A DNA stretch of 64,000 nucleotides, taken from positions 1 to 64,000 of the forward strand of contig NZ_JALBYP010000021.1 in NCBI RefSeq assembly GCF_022678485.1, written 5' to 3'. The notes below the pieces were generated by a model. It was given only the letters and a program-made list of their open reading frames with translations, was not told where the DNA came from and made no database searches. Source of the stretch: Aliiroseovarius sediminis (GTDB taxonomy: Bacteria; Pseudomonadota; Alphaproteobacteria; Rhodobacterales; Rhodobacteraceae). Shown here in pieces: positions 19,596 through 28,886 of this stretch. Both the position numbers and the translations under genes were made by a program. How positions within the stretch are numbered: position 1 is the stretch's first letter; every line of letters starts with the position of its first letter.

Positions 19596-20669
19596 TCACC
19601 GAAAGTGCTTCGACAGCTTCAATCCCTGCCCCTGATAATTTGACTTGATATCAGACCCATACAAAGCTTGTGGCACTTCGCTCATCCGTTCATAGACCAA
19701 ACGCCCCACGACCTGCCCATGTTCCAGCACAAACGGTGCCTCGTGGCAGCGGACTTCCAAGACACCGCGCGAGCCGGAGCCTCCTGCCGCGTCATAACCG
19801 AAGCCGGGGTCGAAGAAGCCTGCATAATGCACGCGAAATTCACCGACCATCGCCAGATACGGGGCCATTTCGGCGGCGCAATCGGGGGGGATGACAATCG
19901 CCTCGCGACTGGCCAAGATATAGAACGCACCGGGATCAAGGATAATGCGTCCGTCAGTGGTGTGCACTTCTTCCCAGTATTCCGCGGGGTCGTAGTGGGC
20001 AAGCTTTGACAGATCGACCACACCTGAATGGCGCTTGGCGCGATAACCGACCAGATCACCCGAGGTCGGTTTCAGATCGACCGAAAAGCCAAGCCCGTCG
20101 GAAATCACCGGATCACCTGATACGATGGGGGTGCGAGCGTGCACCGCGCGCAGTTCGTCATCGGTCAGGATTGTGCGGCCCTGCCGAAAGATGATCTGGT
20201 TCAACAACTGCCCCGGCTGCACCACGACCGAAAAGCTTTGCGGGCACAGTTCGGCATAAAGCGGGCCGTCATAGCCTTCGGGCACGCGGTCGAATTCCAC
20301 GCCGTGGTCGGTAATGACGCGGGTCATCAAGTCGACCCGCCCGATCGAGCTTTTGGCGCTTGCCGCGGCAGTCATGCCCGCGGGCAGGTGCAATTGTTCC
20401 ATCAACGGCACGACATAGACGCAGCCTTTTTCCAGCACGGCGCCGCCGGTCAGGGACACTTCGTGCATGGTCAGCGCCTCAAGCCGTTCGGTCACGGTCG
20501 AGCTTTTGCCGGGCAGAAATGAGGCGCGCACGCGATACGCCGTGCCGCCCAACCGCAGATCAAGAGATGCGGGTTGTATTTGTTCGTTCAAAATGGGTGA
20601 CGACGCGGTGATGCCGCTTTCGGTAATCAACTGTCGGATCTGGCGGTCTGCCAATACGCCGGTGTTCAT
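19596..20669 (-). CDS. dcd: 2'-deoxycytidine 5'-triphosphate deaminase (long, two-domain form)
   Basis: Deaminates dCTP to dUTP, feeding dTTP synthesis. The protein is 357 residues, nearly twice the E. coli Dcd length, matching the alphaproteobacterial tandem form. The first domain has IQPASLDLRLG (about 31-41) and SAKSSIGRVDLMTRVITDHG (about 104-123), with the catalytic Glu in LYAELCPQSFSVVVQPGQLL. The second dUTPase-like half has IILDPGAFYILASREAIVIP and ends QGLKLSKHFR. It is read away from tRNA-Pro and its terminator, whose hairpin lies 48 bases upstream of the ATG. Confidence 0.93.
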   Translation of the reverse strand: MNTGVLADRQIRQLITESGITASSPILNEQIQPASLDLRLGGTAYRVRASFLPGKSSTVTERLEALTMHEVSLTGGAVLEKGCVYVVPLMEQLHLPAGMTAAASAKSSIGRVDLMTRVITDHGVEFDRVPEGYDGPLYAELCPQSFSVVVQPGQLLNQIIFRQGRTILTDDELRAVHARTPIVSGDPVISDGLGFSVDLKPTSGDLVGYRAKRHSGVVDLSKLAHYDPAEYWEEVHTTDGRIILDPGAFYILASREAIVIPPDCAAEMAPYLAMVGEFRVHYAGFFDPGFGYDAAGGSGSRGVLEVRCHEAPFVLEHGQVVGRLVYERMSEVPQALYGSDIKSNYQGQGLKLSKHFR

Positions 20670-20716
20670 GTCGATCCCCTTTCAAGCGCCCCGCGTGCTA
20701 TGCCGCAGGGCGGATA

Positions 20717-20745
20717 CAAAAACACCCGCCCGATCAACGGGCGGG
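20717..20745 (-). terminator. Terminator after tRNA-Pro
   Basis: A perfect 8-bp stem, CCCGCCCG with CGGGCGGG (20725-20732 and 20738-20745), has a 5-base loop. On the minus strand it is followed by TGTTTTTG. It lies 16 bases past the tRNA-Pro 3' end and separates the tRNA from dcd. Confidence 0.8.
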
Positions 20746-20760
20746 CGGTTTTGAATTTGG

Positions 20761-20834
20761 TCGGGCTAGCAGGACTCGAACCTGCGACCTTCCGTCCCCC
20801 AGACGGACGCGCTACCAGACTGCGCCATAGCCCG
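20761..20834 (-). tRNA. tRNA-Pro (GGG)
   Basis: The minus strand folds into a full cloverleaf. The acceptor CGGGCTA pairs with TAGCCCG, the anticodon stem TCCGT pairs with ACGGA around loop CTGGGGG (anticodon GGG), and the T arm is GCAGG-TTCGAGT-CCTGC. CCA is not encoded. A 74-base gene with its own promoter and terminator. Confidence 0.95.
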
Positions 20835-20844
20835 ACTGCGGCCT

Positions 20845-20873
20845 TACATAGTGATTTTCGCAGGCAGGGCAAG
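20845..20873 (-). promoter_or_regulatory. Probable sigma-70 promoter of tRNA-Pro
   Basis: On the minus strand CTTGCC (20873-20868) and TATGTA (20850-20845) are separated by 17 bases; the -10 ends 10 bases before the tRNA 5' end. Position and spacing fit a housekeeping promoter. Confidence 0.55.
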
Positions 20874-20936
20874 CCGGAAACAGCAGGAAAATGTATCATT
20901 GAGCCAAGTTGTATAATCCAGCTATCCCGATACGGC

Positions 20937-21929
20937 CTAACGCGTCTGTCCAGGTCGTTCGGCCATCTGTTGTCCGAGCGTTTCCAAGCGATCAGCCAGC
21001 GCCTGCAGGGTCGGGATATGGGCGCCGGTCCCGGCCTTGCGTGCTTGCCGCAGCGCAGTTGCGAAGGCGGGGCGAGGCGCTGGTTCGTCGTCACCAGGGT
21101 CGGCCGGAACGTGAGAGATATCGGGCGAAGCGGGCGGGATAGATGTCTTCGCCGCAGGCTCGCCGAACAGATCGGCTTCGGCGGGCGCGGTCGATTCGCT
21201 GTTCTCCAGCCCGTCTGCTGGTTCCGTCGATTGTCCAGAGTTGGCTACCCGGTTTGAGCCGAAGCTGGGTGCGGGGTCTGTCGCATCGGCGGGGGGTGTG
21301 TCGTTTGACCCGTCGTGCGGTGGAGTATACGAGGCGTCAGGCGCGTTGGTGTCGGCGCGGGTAAAGTGCGGCGTGGGCTCAGCCCGTTCCGGGTCCGCGT
21401 CTGGTGTCGGCGCAATGGTCGGCTCTGACTGCGGTGGGTCCGGGTGGGCGACGACGGGGGAGGTTTGGCCTAAGGCGTCGTCTTGTGACGGTTCGTCCGG
21501 TTGCATTTTCTGCGTGGGTTCGTCCGCTGGTGCGCCATCTGGCGCCGTATCCTGCGTTTTACTGGGGGATGCGTCTGTGCTGTCCTTCGGCCCGGGCTTG
21601 CTGGCCAAAGGCACCACGTTTGACGGCGTCACATCGCGCATCGCAGTGCTGTCCAGCGGCGGTGACATGGCGGCGACGTGCTTTATGCCTTCTTCACGCA
21701 GAAGCTTCTGCACCCCGCGAATGGTCATCCCATCTTCGTGCAAGAGCTTTCGGATGCCGCCAAGAAGTTCCATATCATTGGGGCGGTAATACCGGCGCCC
21801 GCCTGCGCGTTTCACCGGTTTGACCTGACTGAAACGGCTTTCCCAGAACCGCAGAACATGAGTCGGAACGCCGAGCCAGTCGGCCACCTCGCTTATGGTG
21901 CGGAAGGCGTCAGGAGACTTCTTTTCCAT
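20937..21929 (-). CDS. MerR-family regulator with long disordered tail
   Basis: A 330-residue protein. Residues about 10-78 are a MerR winged helix ([20 protein letters not shown], then [17 protein letters not shown] and [11 protein letters not shown]). Everything after about residue 90 is low-complexity, rich in Pro, Asp, Ala, Thr and Glu (for example [19 protein letters not shown]), until a short conserved-looking helical end, [19 protein letters not shown]. No metal-binding cysteines of the classic MerR/CueR type are visible. It follows ihfA on the same strand with a gap of about 76 bases. Its target is unknown. Confidence 0.85.
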   Translation of the reverse strand: MEKKSPDAFRTISEVADWLGVPTHVLRFWESRFSQVKPVKRAGGRRYYRPNDMELLGGIRKLLHEDGMTIRGVQKLLREEGIKHVAAMSPPLDSTAMRDVTPSNVVPLASKPGPKDSTDASPSKTQDTAPDGAPADEPTQKMQPDEPSQDDALGQTSPVVAHPDPPQSEPTIAPTPDADPERAEPTPHFTRADTNAPDASYTPPHDGSNDTPPADATDPAPSFGSNRVANSGQSTEPADGLENSESTAPAEADLFGEPAAKTSIPPASPDISHVPADPGDDEPAPRPAFATALRQARKAGTGAHIPTLQALADRLETLGQQMAERPGQTR

Positions 21930-22005
21930 GTCCAGACCCGTCTGTGCTGCTACTTGTTATCAAAGTGGGCAAATTCGCGCCCGATGTGGTGATCACGTCA
22001 AAAAC

Positions 22006-22308
22006 TTATTGTTTGTTCCCGTCGTCGACGCGGTCTTTCATAAGGTGGGACGGGCGAAAGGTCAGCACCCGACGCGGCGGGATGGGCGCTTCTTCGCCCG
22101 TTTTCGGGTTTCGCCCGACGCGGGCGGCCTTGTCGCGCACTGAAAACGTGCCGAAAGACGAGATCTTAACGTTTTGCCCGTCCACCAGAGCGTCCGAGAT
22201 ATGATCCAAAACGGTTTCGACCAGCTGCGCGCTTTCGTTACGCGACAGCCCGACTTCGCGAAACACCGCTTCGCTCAGGTCCATGCGGGTCAAGGTCTTT
22301 TCACTCAT
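22006..22308 (-). CDS. ihfA: Integration host factor, alpha subunit
   Basis: A DNA-bending architectural protein that pairs with IHF-beta. The 100-residue product has the HU/IHF fold: [20 protein letters not shown] at the start, [20 protein letters not shown] at about 47-66 and the DNA-wrapping arm [20 protein letters not shown]. The frame is open further upstream, but the ATG at 22308 with AGGGGGACA just before it gives the family start [10 protein letters not shown]. It lies between fabH and merR in a co-directional block. Confidence 0.95.
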   Translation of the reverse strand: MSEKTLTRMDLSEAVFREVGLSRNESAQLVETVLDHISDALVDGQNVKISSFGTFSVRDKAARVGRNPKTGEEAPIPPRRVLTFRPSHLMKDRVDDGNKQ

Positions 22309-22417
22309 GTTGTCCCCCTGTTTGTTTGTGGGAAGCATGGGTGGTTTGAATTTCCGAGTCAATATCAATGGCTTGTTCTGCCGGCCTGTGGCGATGCTTT
22401 GCAGGTGGCCAAGCGGT

Positions 22418-23392
22418 TTACCACCGCAAAACGACCGCGCCCCAGGCAAGGCCGCCGCCGATTGCCTCGGTCACGATCAGATCGCCCCGTTTGATCTTGC
22501 CGTCGGCGCAGCCCACCGACAGTGCCAGCGGGATCGACGCGGCCGAGGTGTTGCCATGATCCTGCAAGGTCAAGACGACCCGATCCATCGGCACACCCAT
22601 CTTCTTGGCGGTGCCCTGAATGATGCGGATATTGGCCTGATGGGGTACGATCCAGTCCACGTCGTCGTCGCCGAGTCCAACCTTTTGCAACGCTTTTTCG
22701 GCGGTTTCGGTCAGCTTGCCCACAGCCTGACGAAACAGGGGATTGCCCTGCATCCGCAAACGGCCCGCGGTCTGTGTCGTCGAAACGCCGCCATCGACAT
22801 ACAGCATGTCGCGCATCCGCCCGTCCGAGTTCAGATCAGCCGAAAGGATACCGCGATCCGCGACAGTTCCACTGCCGATTTGTGCTTCCAGAATCACCGC
22901 ACCGGCACCATCGCCGAACAATACGCAGGTGGCTCGGTCGCTCATGTCCAGAATGCGCGAGAACGTCTCGGACCCGATAACCAGCACCCGGTCGACCTGT
23001 TCTGACAGGATCAGCGCGTTGGCGTTGGCCAGTGCAAATACAAAGCCCGCGCAGACCGCTTGCACGTCAAAGCCGAAGCCCTGCGTCATGCCCAGTTCGC
23101 TTTGCACCATCGTCGCAACAGATGGGAAGGTCAGGTCGGGGGTCGAAGTTGCGACGATGATCGCGTCGATATCGTCCACCGCCAGCCCGGCGTTCTCCAA
23201 TGCTGCACGCGCGGCGCTTGTGGCCATCTGTGAGGTCGTTTCGCCGTCCGCAGCAAAATGGCGACGCTCGATCCCCGATCGCGTGCGAATCCATTCGTCG
23301 GAGGTATCGACAATGTCTTCGAAGTAGGAGTTCGGGACCACGCGTTCAGGCAGATAGTGCCCAACGCCCTTGATCACGGCGCGTCTTATCAT
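22418..23392 (-). CDS. fabH: 3-oxoacyl-[ACP] synthase III
   Basis: Condenses acetyl-CoA (or another primer) with malonyl-ACP to start fatty acid synthesis. In 324 residues the Cys-His-Asn triad is intact: Cys in VQAVCAGF (about 110-117), His in VPHQANIRI (about 249-257) and Asn in [11 protein letters not shown] (about 278-288). Its start overlaps the plsX stop by four bases, coupling fatty acid and phospholipid synthesis genes. Confidence 0.96.
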   Translation of the reverse strand: MIRRAVIKGVGHYLPERVVPNSYFEDIVDTSDEWIRTRSGIERRHFAADGETTSQMATSAARAALENAGLAVDDIDAIIVATSTPDLTFPSVATMVQSELGMTQGFGFDVQAVCAGFVFALANANALILSEQVDRVLVIGSETFSRILDMSDRATCVLFGDGAGAVILEAQIGSGTVADRGILSADLNSDGRMRDMLYVDGGVSTTQTAGRLRMQGNPLFRQAVGKLTETAEKALQKVGLGDDDVDWIVPHQANIRIIQGTAKKMGVPMDRVVLTLQDHGNTSAASIPLALSVGCADGKIKRGDLIVTEAIGGGLAWGAVVLRW

Positions 23393-24477
23393 TCTTGCTG
23401 CTCACCTTGCCGGCTTTCCGTTGCGACATCTTGGCGTGATGCGTCACCGGATGCAACCCGCGCGGCGAGCTTCTGGCTAAAACCGCTTTTGCCCAATTGA
23501 AAGGCAAGCTTGACCGCAGCGGAAATGCCTGTCGCGTCCGCCGATCCGTGGCTTTTGACGACAGTTCCATTCAGCCCCAAAAAAACGCCGCCATTGTTGC
23601 GACTGGGATCGACGCGCGCGCGCATCTGCTTTAACGGCGTCATGGCAAGAAGGGCTGCAAGTTTGGATATCAGGCTGGCCGAGAATACCTCGCGCAGCAG
23701 CCCCGAAATCAAGTTGGCCGTGCCTTCGCCGGTCTTCAGCGCGACATTTCCGGTAAACCCGTCCGTCACGATCACATCGACACGATCTGACGGCAGATCG
23801 ACCCCTTCGATGAACCCGACAAAGTCTATTTGCGCCCCGTCCGCGGCGTGGGAAATTAGCTCGTGCGCCGCTTTCAGCTCGCTCCGACCCTTGTGTTCTT
23901 CGGTTCCGACATTCAGCAACCCGACGCGGGGGCGATTGATGCCCAGCCCGTTGCGCGCATAGGACGCGCCCATCATGGCATATTGCAGCAGGTCGTTTTC
24001 ATCGGCGCGCACATCGGCACCCACATCCAGCATCACGTTGAACCCGGACGGGTTGTGCGACGGCCAGAGGCAAGCAATTGCCGGACGGTTTATGCCAGGC
24101 AGTTTGCGCAGGCGGACCATCGACAGCAGCATCAGCGCACCGGTATTGCCGCAGCTGACCGCCACATCGGCGTCGCCGTCGCGCACGGCCTCGATCGCCG
24201 ACCACATCGAGGTATTCTGACCGTTGCGCATCACCTGGCTGGGCTTGTCGTCCATTGTGACGACCTCGTCCGCGTGACGAACTTCGCACACCTCAGACAA
24301 ACCCTTCGTGCGGGCCACCAGTGGGTCAAGTTCAGCTTTGTTGCCGTGCAGAATGAACCCGATCTCGGGGTTCTTATCAGCGGACAGCGCAAGACCGGCA
24401 ACAACGGCTGCCGGTCCAAGATCCCCGCCCATGGCGTCGACCGATACGATTGTGCGTTTGGAGGCGTCCATTGTCAT
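23389..24477 (-). CDS. plsX: Phosphate acyltransferase PlsX
   Basis: Converts acyl-ACP to acyl-phosphate, the donor for the first acylation of glycerol 3-phosphate. The 362-residue protein has IVSVDAMGGDLGPAAVV at the start, AVSCGNTGALMLLSM (about 108-122), RPAIACLWPS and FVGFIEGVDLPSDRVDVIVT (about 218-237), followed by DGFTGNVALK. It begins at 24477 (MTMDASKRT) and could also begin at the second Met. The C-terminus is extended and charged. It lies between rpmF and fabH, the usual order. Confidence 0.95.
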   Translation of the reverse strand: MTMDASKRTIVSVDAMGGDLGPAAVVAGLALSADKNPEIGFILHGNKAELDPLVARTKGLSEVCEVRHADEVVTMDDKPSQVMRNGQNTSMWSAIEAVRDGDADVAVSCGNTGALMLLSMVRLRKLPGINRPAIACLWPSHNPSGFNVMLDVGADVRADENDLLQYAMMGASYARNGLGINRPRVGLLNVGTEEHKGRSELKAAHELISHAADGAQIDFVGFIEGVDLPSDRVDVIVTDGFTGNVALKTGEGTANLISGLLREVFSASLISKLAALLAMTPLKQMRARVDPSRNNGGVFLGLNGTVVKSHGSADATGISAAVKLAFQLGKSGFSQKLAARVASGDASRQDVATESRQGEQQE

Positions 24478-24533
24478 TCTTCATCCCATGCTCGGGGATT
24501 TTCTGACACGACCCCCCGCGCCGGGCAAGAGGC

Positions 24534-24743
24534 TTACGCCGCGTCTTCGTCGTCAAAATCCGCGTCGTCGGTCATGGCGACCACTTCGCGGTCGTCATAA
24601 TGACCACATGACGGGCAGACATGGTGAGGGCGCTTCAGCTCGCCGCAGTTCGAACATTCGTTCGGGTTCACGGCAACCAGGGCGTCATGCGCACGGCGGT
24701 TGTTGCGGCGCGACTTCGATACTTTGTTCTGTTGGACAGCCAT
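24534..24743 (-). CDS. rpmF: 50S ribosomal protein L32
   Basis: A 69-residue large-subunit protein starting [20 protein letters not shown]. The zinc-ribbon cysteines are present in [20 protein letters not shown] (about 29-48). The tail is very acidic ([13 protein letters not shown]). The ATG at 24743 is the expected start; the same frame remains open far upstream without protein-like sequence. It follows the yceD gene and precedes plsX, the standard operon. Confidence 0.96.
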   Translation of the reverse strand: MAVQQNKVSKSRRNNRRAHDALVAVNPNECSNCGELKRPHHVCPSCGHYDDREVVAMTDDADFDDEDAA

Positions 24744-24975
24744 CGTCTCAACCTTTGGAATTCGGGGGCTTAAAGCCCGGTGTATTTCTGGGGCGATATC
24801 GCCCGGTGTTCTCAAGACATTCCTGAGTCTCGGCGCCTCATACGCGGTTTGCGGTGCGCTGTCCAACCCATCTTGTGGAAGAAGGCGCGAAAATACTGAG
24901 ATTTTGATTTCATGCAAGGGGTGAAATGCGCGGATTTCCGGCATTCTTGCCGATTTTTGCAAGCCACCATGCAAT

Positions 24976-25554
24976 TTAGCTTTTCTTGTCCCCCTTCGCC
25001 AGCTTGTCGCGCAGGTCAGAAAGGCCTGCGAAGGGCTTTACATCCTCGTCCGTCATCGGCGTTATGCCCGGTTCCGCGAAATTGGCAGTGTCGACCTTTG
25101 CACCCTCGACCCGCGGATACAAGGGCAGGGCAAGTGCCAGCGATTCAACCATCACTTGGCCCAGATCGATCGTTTCGGTCAACTGCTCGGCGTTGTCGTC
25201 CTCGGGCATCTCTACCTCTTCGGCGGGCTCGGGGTCGGGCATATGCGCCAGCCAGCGGCGTTCAACCGTTTCGTCGATGCGGGTGGTGACAGGATCCAGC
25301 GTGACGACGCAGGTCTGGACAACCGTTGCCCCCAGCACGGCCGTCATTTCCCAATCGTGCTGGCCCAGCGGCCGCAGTTCGCCCGACAAGCGCAGCTTGC
25401 GCAGCCCCAAAAGGCCCAGATCGGCCGCAATGGCGTCGCAGGTTGACTGGTCCGGCGTCAGGTCAAACGCCGTGGGTCGCCCTGTGGGCAGCTTGGCGGG
25501 ACGGAGGGGATGGGTGAACGGCAGGTGGCCGCGTGAATTGGATATGTCAGTCAT
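24976..25554 (-). CDS. DUF177/YceD-family protein
   Basis: A 192-residue protein of the YceD (DUF177) family, which is encoded before rpmF in most bacteria and affects 23S rRNA accumulation in plants and bacteria. Features are [20 protein letters not shown] (about 51-70), the conserved single Cys in [12 protein letters not shown] (about 81-92) and the C-terminal [15 protein letters not shown]. The start at 25554 ([13 protein letters not shown]) follows CGGAGACAG. A 232-base gap separates it from rpmF; nothing else is evident in that gap. Confidence 0.85.
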   Translation of the reverse strand: MTDISNSRGHLPFTHPLRPAKLPTGRPTAFDLTPDQSTCDAIAADLGLLGLRKLRLSGELRPLGQHDWEMTAVLGATVVQTCVVTLDPVTTRIDETVERRWLAHMPDPEPAEEVEMPEDDNAEQLTETIDLGQVMVESLALALPLYPRVEGAKVDTANFAEPGITPMTDEDVKPFAGLSDLRDKLAKGDKKS

Positions 25555-25598
25555 GATCTGTCTCCGCTGGTCTGATAACTTTAGCCCATCATCGTTTC

Positions 25599-25627
25599 TT
25601 GAACCATGTGCGTTCCTAGGATAAGCC
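25599..25627 (+). promoter_or_regulatory. Probable sigma-70 promoter of bamE
   Basis: TTGAAC and TAAGCC are separated by 17 bases; the -10 lies 38 bases before the bamE ATG. It sits in the 111-base divergent gap between the DUF177 gene and bamE. Confidence 0.45.
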
Positions 25628-25665
25628 GATACCCAAGACAGAGTGGCGAACGCAAGGGGGGCGGT

Positions 25666-26139
25666 ATGTCTTATCTGCGCCAAGCAGGCAGAAAAACGGG
25701 CAAGCTGATCGGGGCGGTGCTGATGGTGGCGCTGGTCGCGGGCTGTTCCGCGACGTATCGCAACCACGGCTACATGCCCCCGAAAGAGGATGTGGACTTG
25801 GTCGAGGTCGGTAAAGACACACGCGAAACCGTGTCGTCATCCATCGGCAAGCCGGGCACATCGGGTCTGTTGTCGGGCAGCGGTTATTATTACGTCCGCT
25901 CGCGCTTCAAGCACTATCTCTATAACTCGCCCAAGGAAGTCGACCGCGAGGTGCTGGCCATTTCCTTCAACGACAAGAACGTCGTCCAGAATATCGAGCG
26001 TTTCGGGCTGGAAGATGGCCGTTTCGTTGTGCTGGAGCGTCGCGTGACCGACACCAACATTCAGGGCGTCGGGTTCTTGCGTCAGTTGTTTGGCTCGTTC
26101 GGACGGATCGACGTGGCTGATCAGATCAGCAGCGATTGA
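25666..26139 (+). CDS. bamE: Outer membrane assembly lipoprotein BamE
   Basis: A small lipoprotein of the BAM complex that inserts beta-barrel proteins into the outer membrane. The 157-residue precursor has a basic N-terminus, a hydrophobic stretch and the lipobox ALVAGC (lipidated Cys about 27). The SmpA/OmlA fold follows: DLVEVGKDTRETVSSSIGKP and YYYVRSRFKHYLYNSPKEVD. The ATG at 25666 follows AAGGGGGGCGG; the 20 codons upstream in frame are not signal-peptide-like. Confidence 0.92.
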   Translation: MSYLRQAGRKTGKLIGAVLMVALVAGCSATYRNHGYMPPKEDVDLVEVGKDTRETVSSSIGKPGTSGLLSGSGYYYVRSRFKHYLYNSPKEVDREVLAISFNDKNVVQNIERFGLEDGRFVVLERRVTDTNIQGVGFLRQLFGSFGRIDVADQISSD

Positions 26140-26264
26140 TCCCCTGCAACGGGGCAAGGCGCAAAGGTGCGGGGCTGGATAGGTGTCGTGTTTTTTCTGC
26201 CGAACGGGGCGCTGGTGGCTGCGCGACCTTGCCGGCGGGGGCAGTTGGCGCACATAGTTTCGAT

Positions 26265-27002
26265 ATGATGCAGCCTGTCGCCAAAGGTCGCCTGATTGCG
26301 CGCGTCGACGCGGGGCCATCCGATGTGCGCGCTGTCCAGGCCCTCCGGGGGCGGTGTTTCCGCGCAGGGACGGGACCGGATCAAGACGCGATTGATTTTA
26401 TTTGCCGCCACGTCTTGATCGAAAACCGCGACACCGGCGTGTTGGTCGGGTGCTTTCGGCTGATGCTGTTGTCAAGCGGCGTCTGTATCGGTGACAGCTA
26501 TGCCGCCCGGTTCTATGATCTGTCTGCGCTTGCCCAATATGATGAACCGATGATCGAGATGGGGCGCTTTTGCATCGCGCCAGATGTGCCCGACCACGCC
26601 GATATCCTGCGTCTGGCGTGGGGCGCGATGACACGTCATGTCGATCAGGCCGGGGTCGGGATGATCTTCGGCTGCGCATCCTTCCCGGGGACCGATGTCG
26701 CACCCTATCATGACAGTTTCGCGATGCTGCGCGATCGTCATCTTGCGCCGCGCCGCTGGCGACCACGGGTCAAGGCGCCCAAGGTGTTTCGCTTTGCCCA
26801 GCGGGGCCGGTCAACGCCCGATGCCAAGCGCGCTTTGACCGCCATGCCGTCCTTGTTGCGGTCTTATCTGGCGATGGGGGGCTGGGTGTCCGATCACGCC
26901 GTGGTGGATGACGACCTTAATACTTTGCACGTCTTCACTGCGGTCGAGGTGAAGGCCGTTCCTCCCGCCCGCGCGCGGCTTTTGCGGGCGGTGGTGGGGT
27001 AA
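26265..27002 (+). CDS. olsB: L-ornithine N-alpha-acyltransferase OlsB
   Basis: Transfers a 3-hydroxyacyl chain from ACP to the alpha-amino group of ornithine, the first step of ornithine-lipid synthesis at the inner membrane. The 245-residue protein has the OlsB pattern: VRAVQALRGRCFRA (about 22-35), DAIDFICRHVLIEN (about 42-55), EMGRFCIAPDVPD (about 103-115) and IFGCASFPGTDVAPY (about 138-152). It probably starts at 26265 or the adjacent Met, not at the upstream in-frame ATG at 26136. The olsA lyso-ornithine-lipid acyltransferase gene, normally next, is absent; an ABC-F gene follows instead. Confidence 0.85.
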   Translation: MMQPVAKGRLIARVDAGPSDVRAVQALRGRCFRAGTGPDQDAIDFICRHVLIENRDTGVLVGCFRLMLLSSGVCIGDSYAARFYDLSALAQYDEPMIEMGRFCIAPDVPDHADILRLAWGAMTRHVDQAGVGMIFGCASFPGTDVAPYHDSFAMLRDRHLAPRRWRPRVKAPKVFRFAQRGRSTPDAKRALTAMPSLLRSYLAMGGWVSDHAVVDDDLNTLHVFTAVEVKAVPPARARLLRAVVG

Positions 27003-27044
27003 GCCGTGGTTGACCTTGTCAGGCGGATTGCCTAACTCGGCGCC

Positions 27045-28871
27045 ATGGCACGTATACCCCTTCTTCAACTATCCGATATCTCGCTGACCTTTGGTGGCGA
27101 TCCTGTGTTTGATGGGCTTGACCTTGTTGTGCAGCCGGGCGACCGGGTGGCCCTTGTGGGGCGCAATGGATCCGGCAAATCGACGCTGATGAAGGTCATG
27201 GCAGGGTTGGTCGAACCCGACAACGGCACACGCGTTCTGTCGCCCGGTGTCGCGGTTGGTTATATGGAGCAACACCCCGATTTGTCCCGGTTTGCCACGC
27301 TCGGCGATTTTGCCGTCTCGGGGCTTGAGCAAGGCGAGGAATACCTGGTCGAACGTGTGGCCGAGGGGTTGAAACTGCGGCTTGATGCACCGGTCGGCAC
27401 CGCATCGGGCGGAGAGCGTCGGCGCGCCGCACTGGCGAAACTGCTGGCTGAAGCTCCCGACTTGATGCTGCTGGACGAGCCAACCAACCACTTGGACATT
27501 CAGGCCATCGAATGGCTTGAGGATGAATTATCGCAAACCCGCGCAGGCTTCATTCTGATCAGCCACGACCGCGCCTTTCTGCGCGCCCTGACGCGGGCCA
27601 CGCTGTGGGTCGATCGCGGGCAGGTGCGGCGGCAGGAAAAGGGGTTTGAGCATTTCGAGGCATGGCGGGATAAGGTCTGGGAAGAAGAGGACCAAAGCCG
27701 CCACAAGCTGAACCGCAAGATCAAGGCGGAAGGTCGCTGGGCAGTCGAAGGCATCAGCGCCCGGCGCAAACGCAACCAGGGCCGCCTGCGCGCGCTGGGC
27801 GATCTGAGGGCCGAACGCGCAGCCCAGATCAACCGCCAAGGTGCCGCCGAGATGGCGCTAGAGGCCGGTCCGAAATCTGGCCGCAAGGTGATCGAGGCGC
27901 GCGGAATTTCGAAATCCTACGGCGACCGGATGATCCTTGGCGATTTTGACCTGCGCGTGATGCGGGGCGAAACCATCGCCTTCGTTGGACCGAACGGTGC
28001 GGGCAAGACCACACTGCTGAACATGCTGATCGGGCAGGAAACACCTGACGCCGGCAGCGTCCAACACGGCACCGGCTTGGAAATCGCGGTGTTTGACCAG
28101 AACCGGACGGGGTTGGTGGAAGATGACAGCTTGTGGGAAAACCTGACGGGCGACCCCGAGATGCGCGTGTCCGGCAAGGCCGATCAGGTCATGGTACGCG
28201 GGACGCCGAAACATGTCGTCGGCTATCTGAAAGAGTTTCTGTTTTCCGATGCACAGGCCCGCGCGCCCGTGCGGTCGTTGTCAGGTGGGGAAAAGGCGCG
28301 GCTGATACTGGCGAAGATCATGGCAAGGCAATCCAACCTTCTGGTGATGGACGAGCCGACCAACGATCTGGATGTGGAAACGCTGGACTTGCTGCAAGAG
28401 CTGATCACCGCCTATGACGGGACCGTTCTGGTGGTCAGCCACGACCGCGACTTCCTTGACCGCGTCGCCGAACGCACCATCGCGATGGAGGGCGACGGGC
28501 GGGCCACGATTTATCCCGGCGGTTGGTCGGACTATCAGGCGCAGCGGGATGATCGAAACGACGATACGGCGAAAAAACCATCTAAGACAAAGGCTAAGCC
28601 CGAGAAGGTCAAGCAGAGCATGAAGGACGATGCGCCGGGCCTGTCGTTCACCGAACAGCACCGCCTTGACGCTCTGCCCACTGAAATGGATCGTTTGTCG
28701 GCCGAAATCGCCAAGCTGGAAGAATTCCTGATGGACCCTGATCTATTCACCAAGGAACCAGTGAAGTTCAAAAAGGCGTCCGAAGGTCTGGCCAAACGGC
28801 AGCAGGCACTGGCGGCCGCCGAAGACGAATGGCTGATGCTGGAAGAAAAGGCGGAAACCGCGCGCGGGTGA
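27045..28871 (+). CDS. uup: ABC-F family ATPase, Uup-like
   Basis: A cytoplasmic, non-transporter ABC protein of 608 residues with two nucleotide-binding domains. Domain 1 has GRNGSGKSTLMK (about 38-49), SGGERRRAALAKLL and LLDEPTNHLD (about 143-152). Domain 2 has GPNGAGKTTLLN (about 318-329), LSGGEKARLILAKI and LVMDEPTNDLD (about 431-441). A charged linker separates them, and the C-terminal 100 residues form a Lys/Glu-rich coiled coil, as in Uup. ABC-F proteins act on ribosomes; Uup-type members also affect DNA recombination and ribosome assembly. Confidence 0.9.
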   Translation: MARIPLLQLSDISLTFGGDPVFDGLDLVVQPGDRVALVGRNGSGKSTLMKVMAGLVEPDNGTRVLSPGVAVGYMEQHPDLSRFATLGDFAVSGLEQGEEYLVERVAEGLKLRLDAPVGTASGGERRRAALAKLLAEAPDLMLLDEPTNHLDIQAIEWLEDELSQTRAGFILISHDRAFLRALTRATLWVDRGQVRRQEKGFEHFEAWRDKVWEEEDQSRHKLNRKIKAEGRWAVEGISARRKRNQGRLRALGDLRAERAAQINRQGAAEMALEAGPKSGRKVIEARGISKSYGDRMILGDFDLRVMRGETIAFVGPNGAGKTTLLNMLIGQETPDAGSVQHGTGLEIAVFDQNRTGLVEDDSLWENLTGDPEMRVSGKADQVMVRGTPKHVVGYLKEFLFSDAQARAPVRSLSGGEKARLILAKIMARQSNLLVMDEPTNDLDVETLDLLQELITAYDGTVLVVSHDRDFLDRVAERTIAMEGDGRATIYPGGWSDYQAQRDDRNDDTAKKPSKTKAKPEKVKQSMKDDAPGLSFTEQHRLDALPTEMDRLSAEIAKLEEFLMDPDLFTKEPVKFKKASEGLAKRQQALAAAEDEWLMLEEKAETARG

Positions 28872-28886
28872 CGCGCACGGCGGTAT

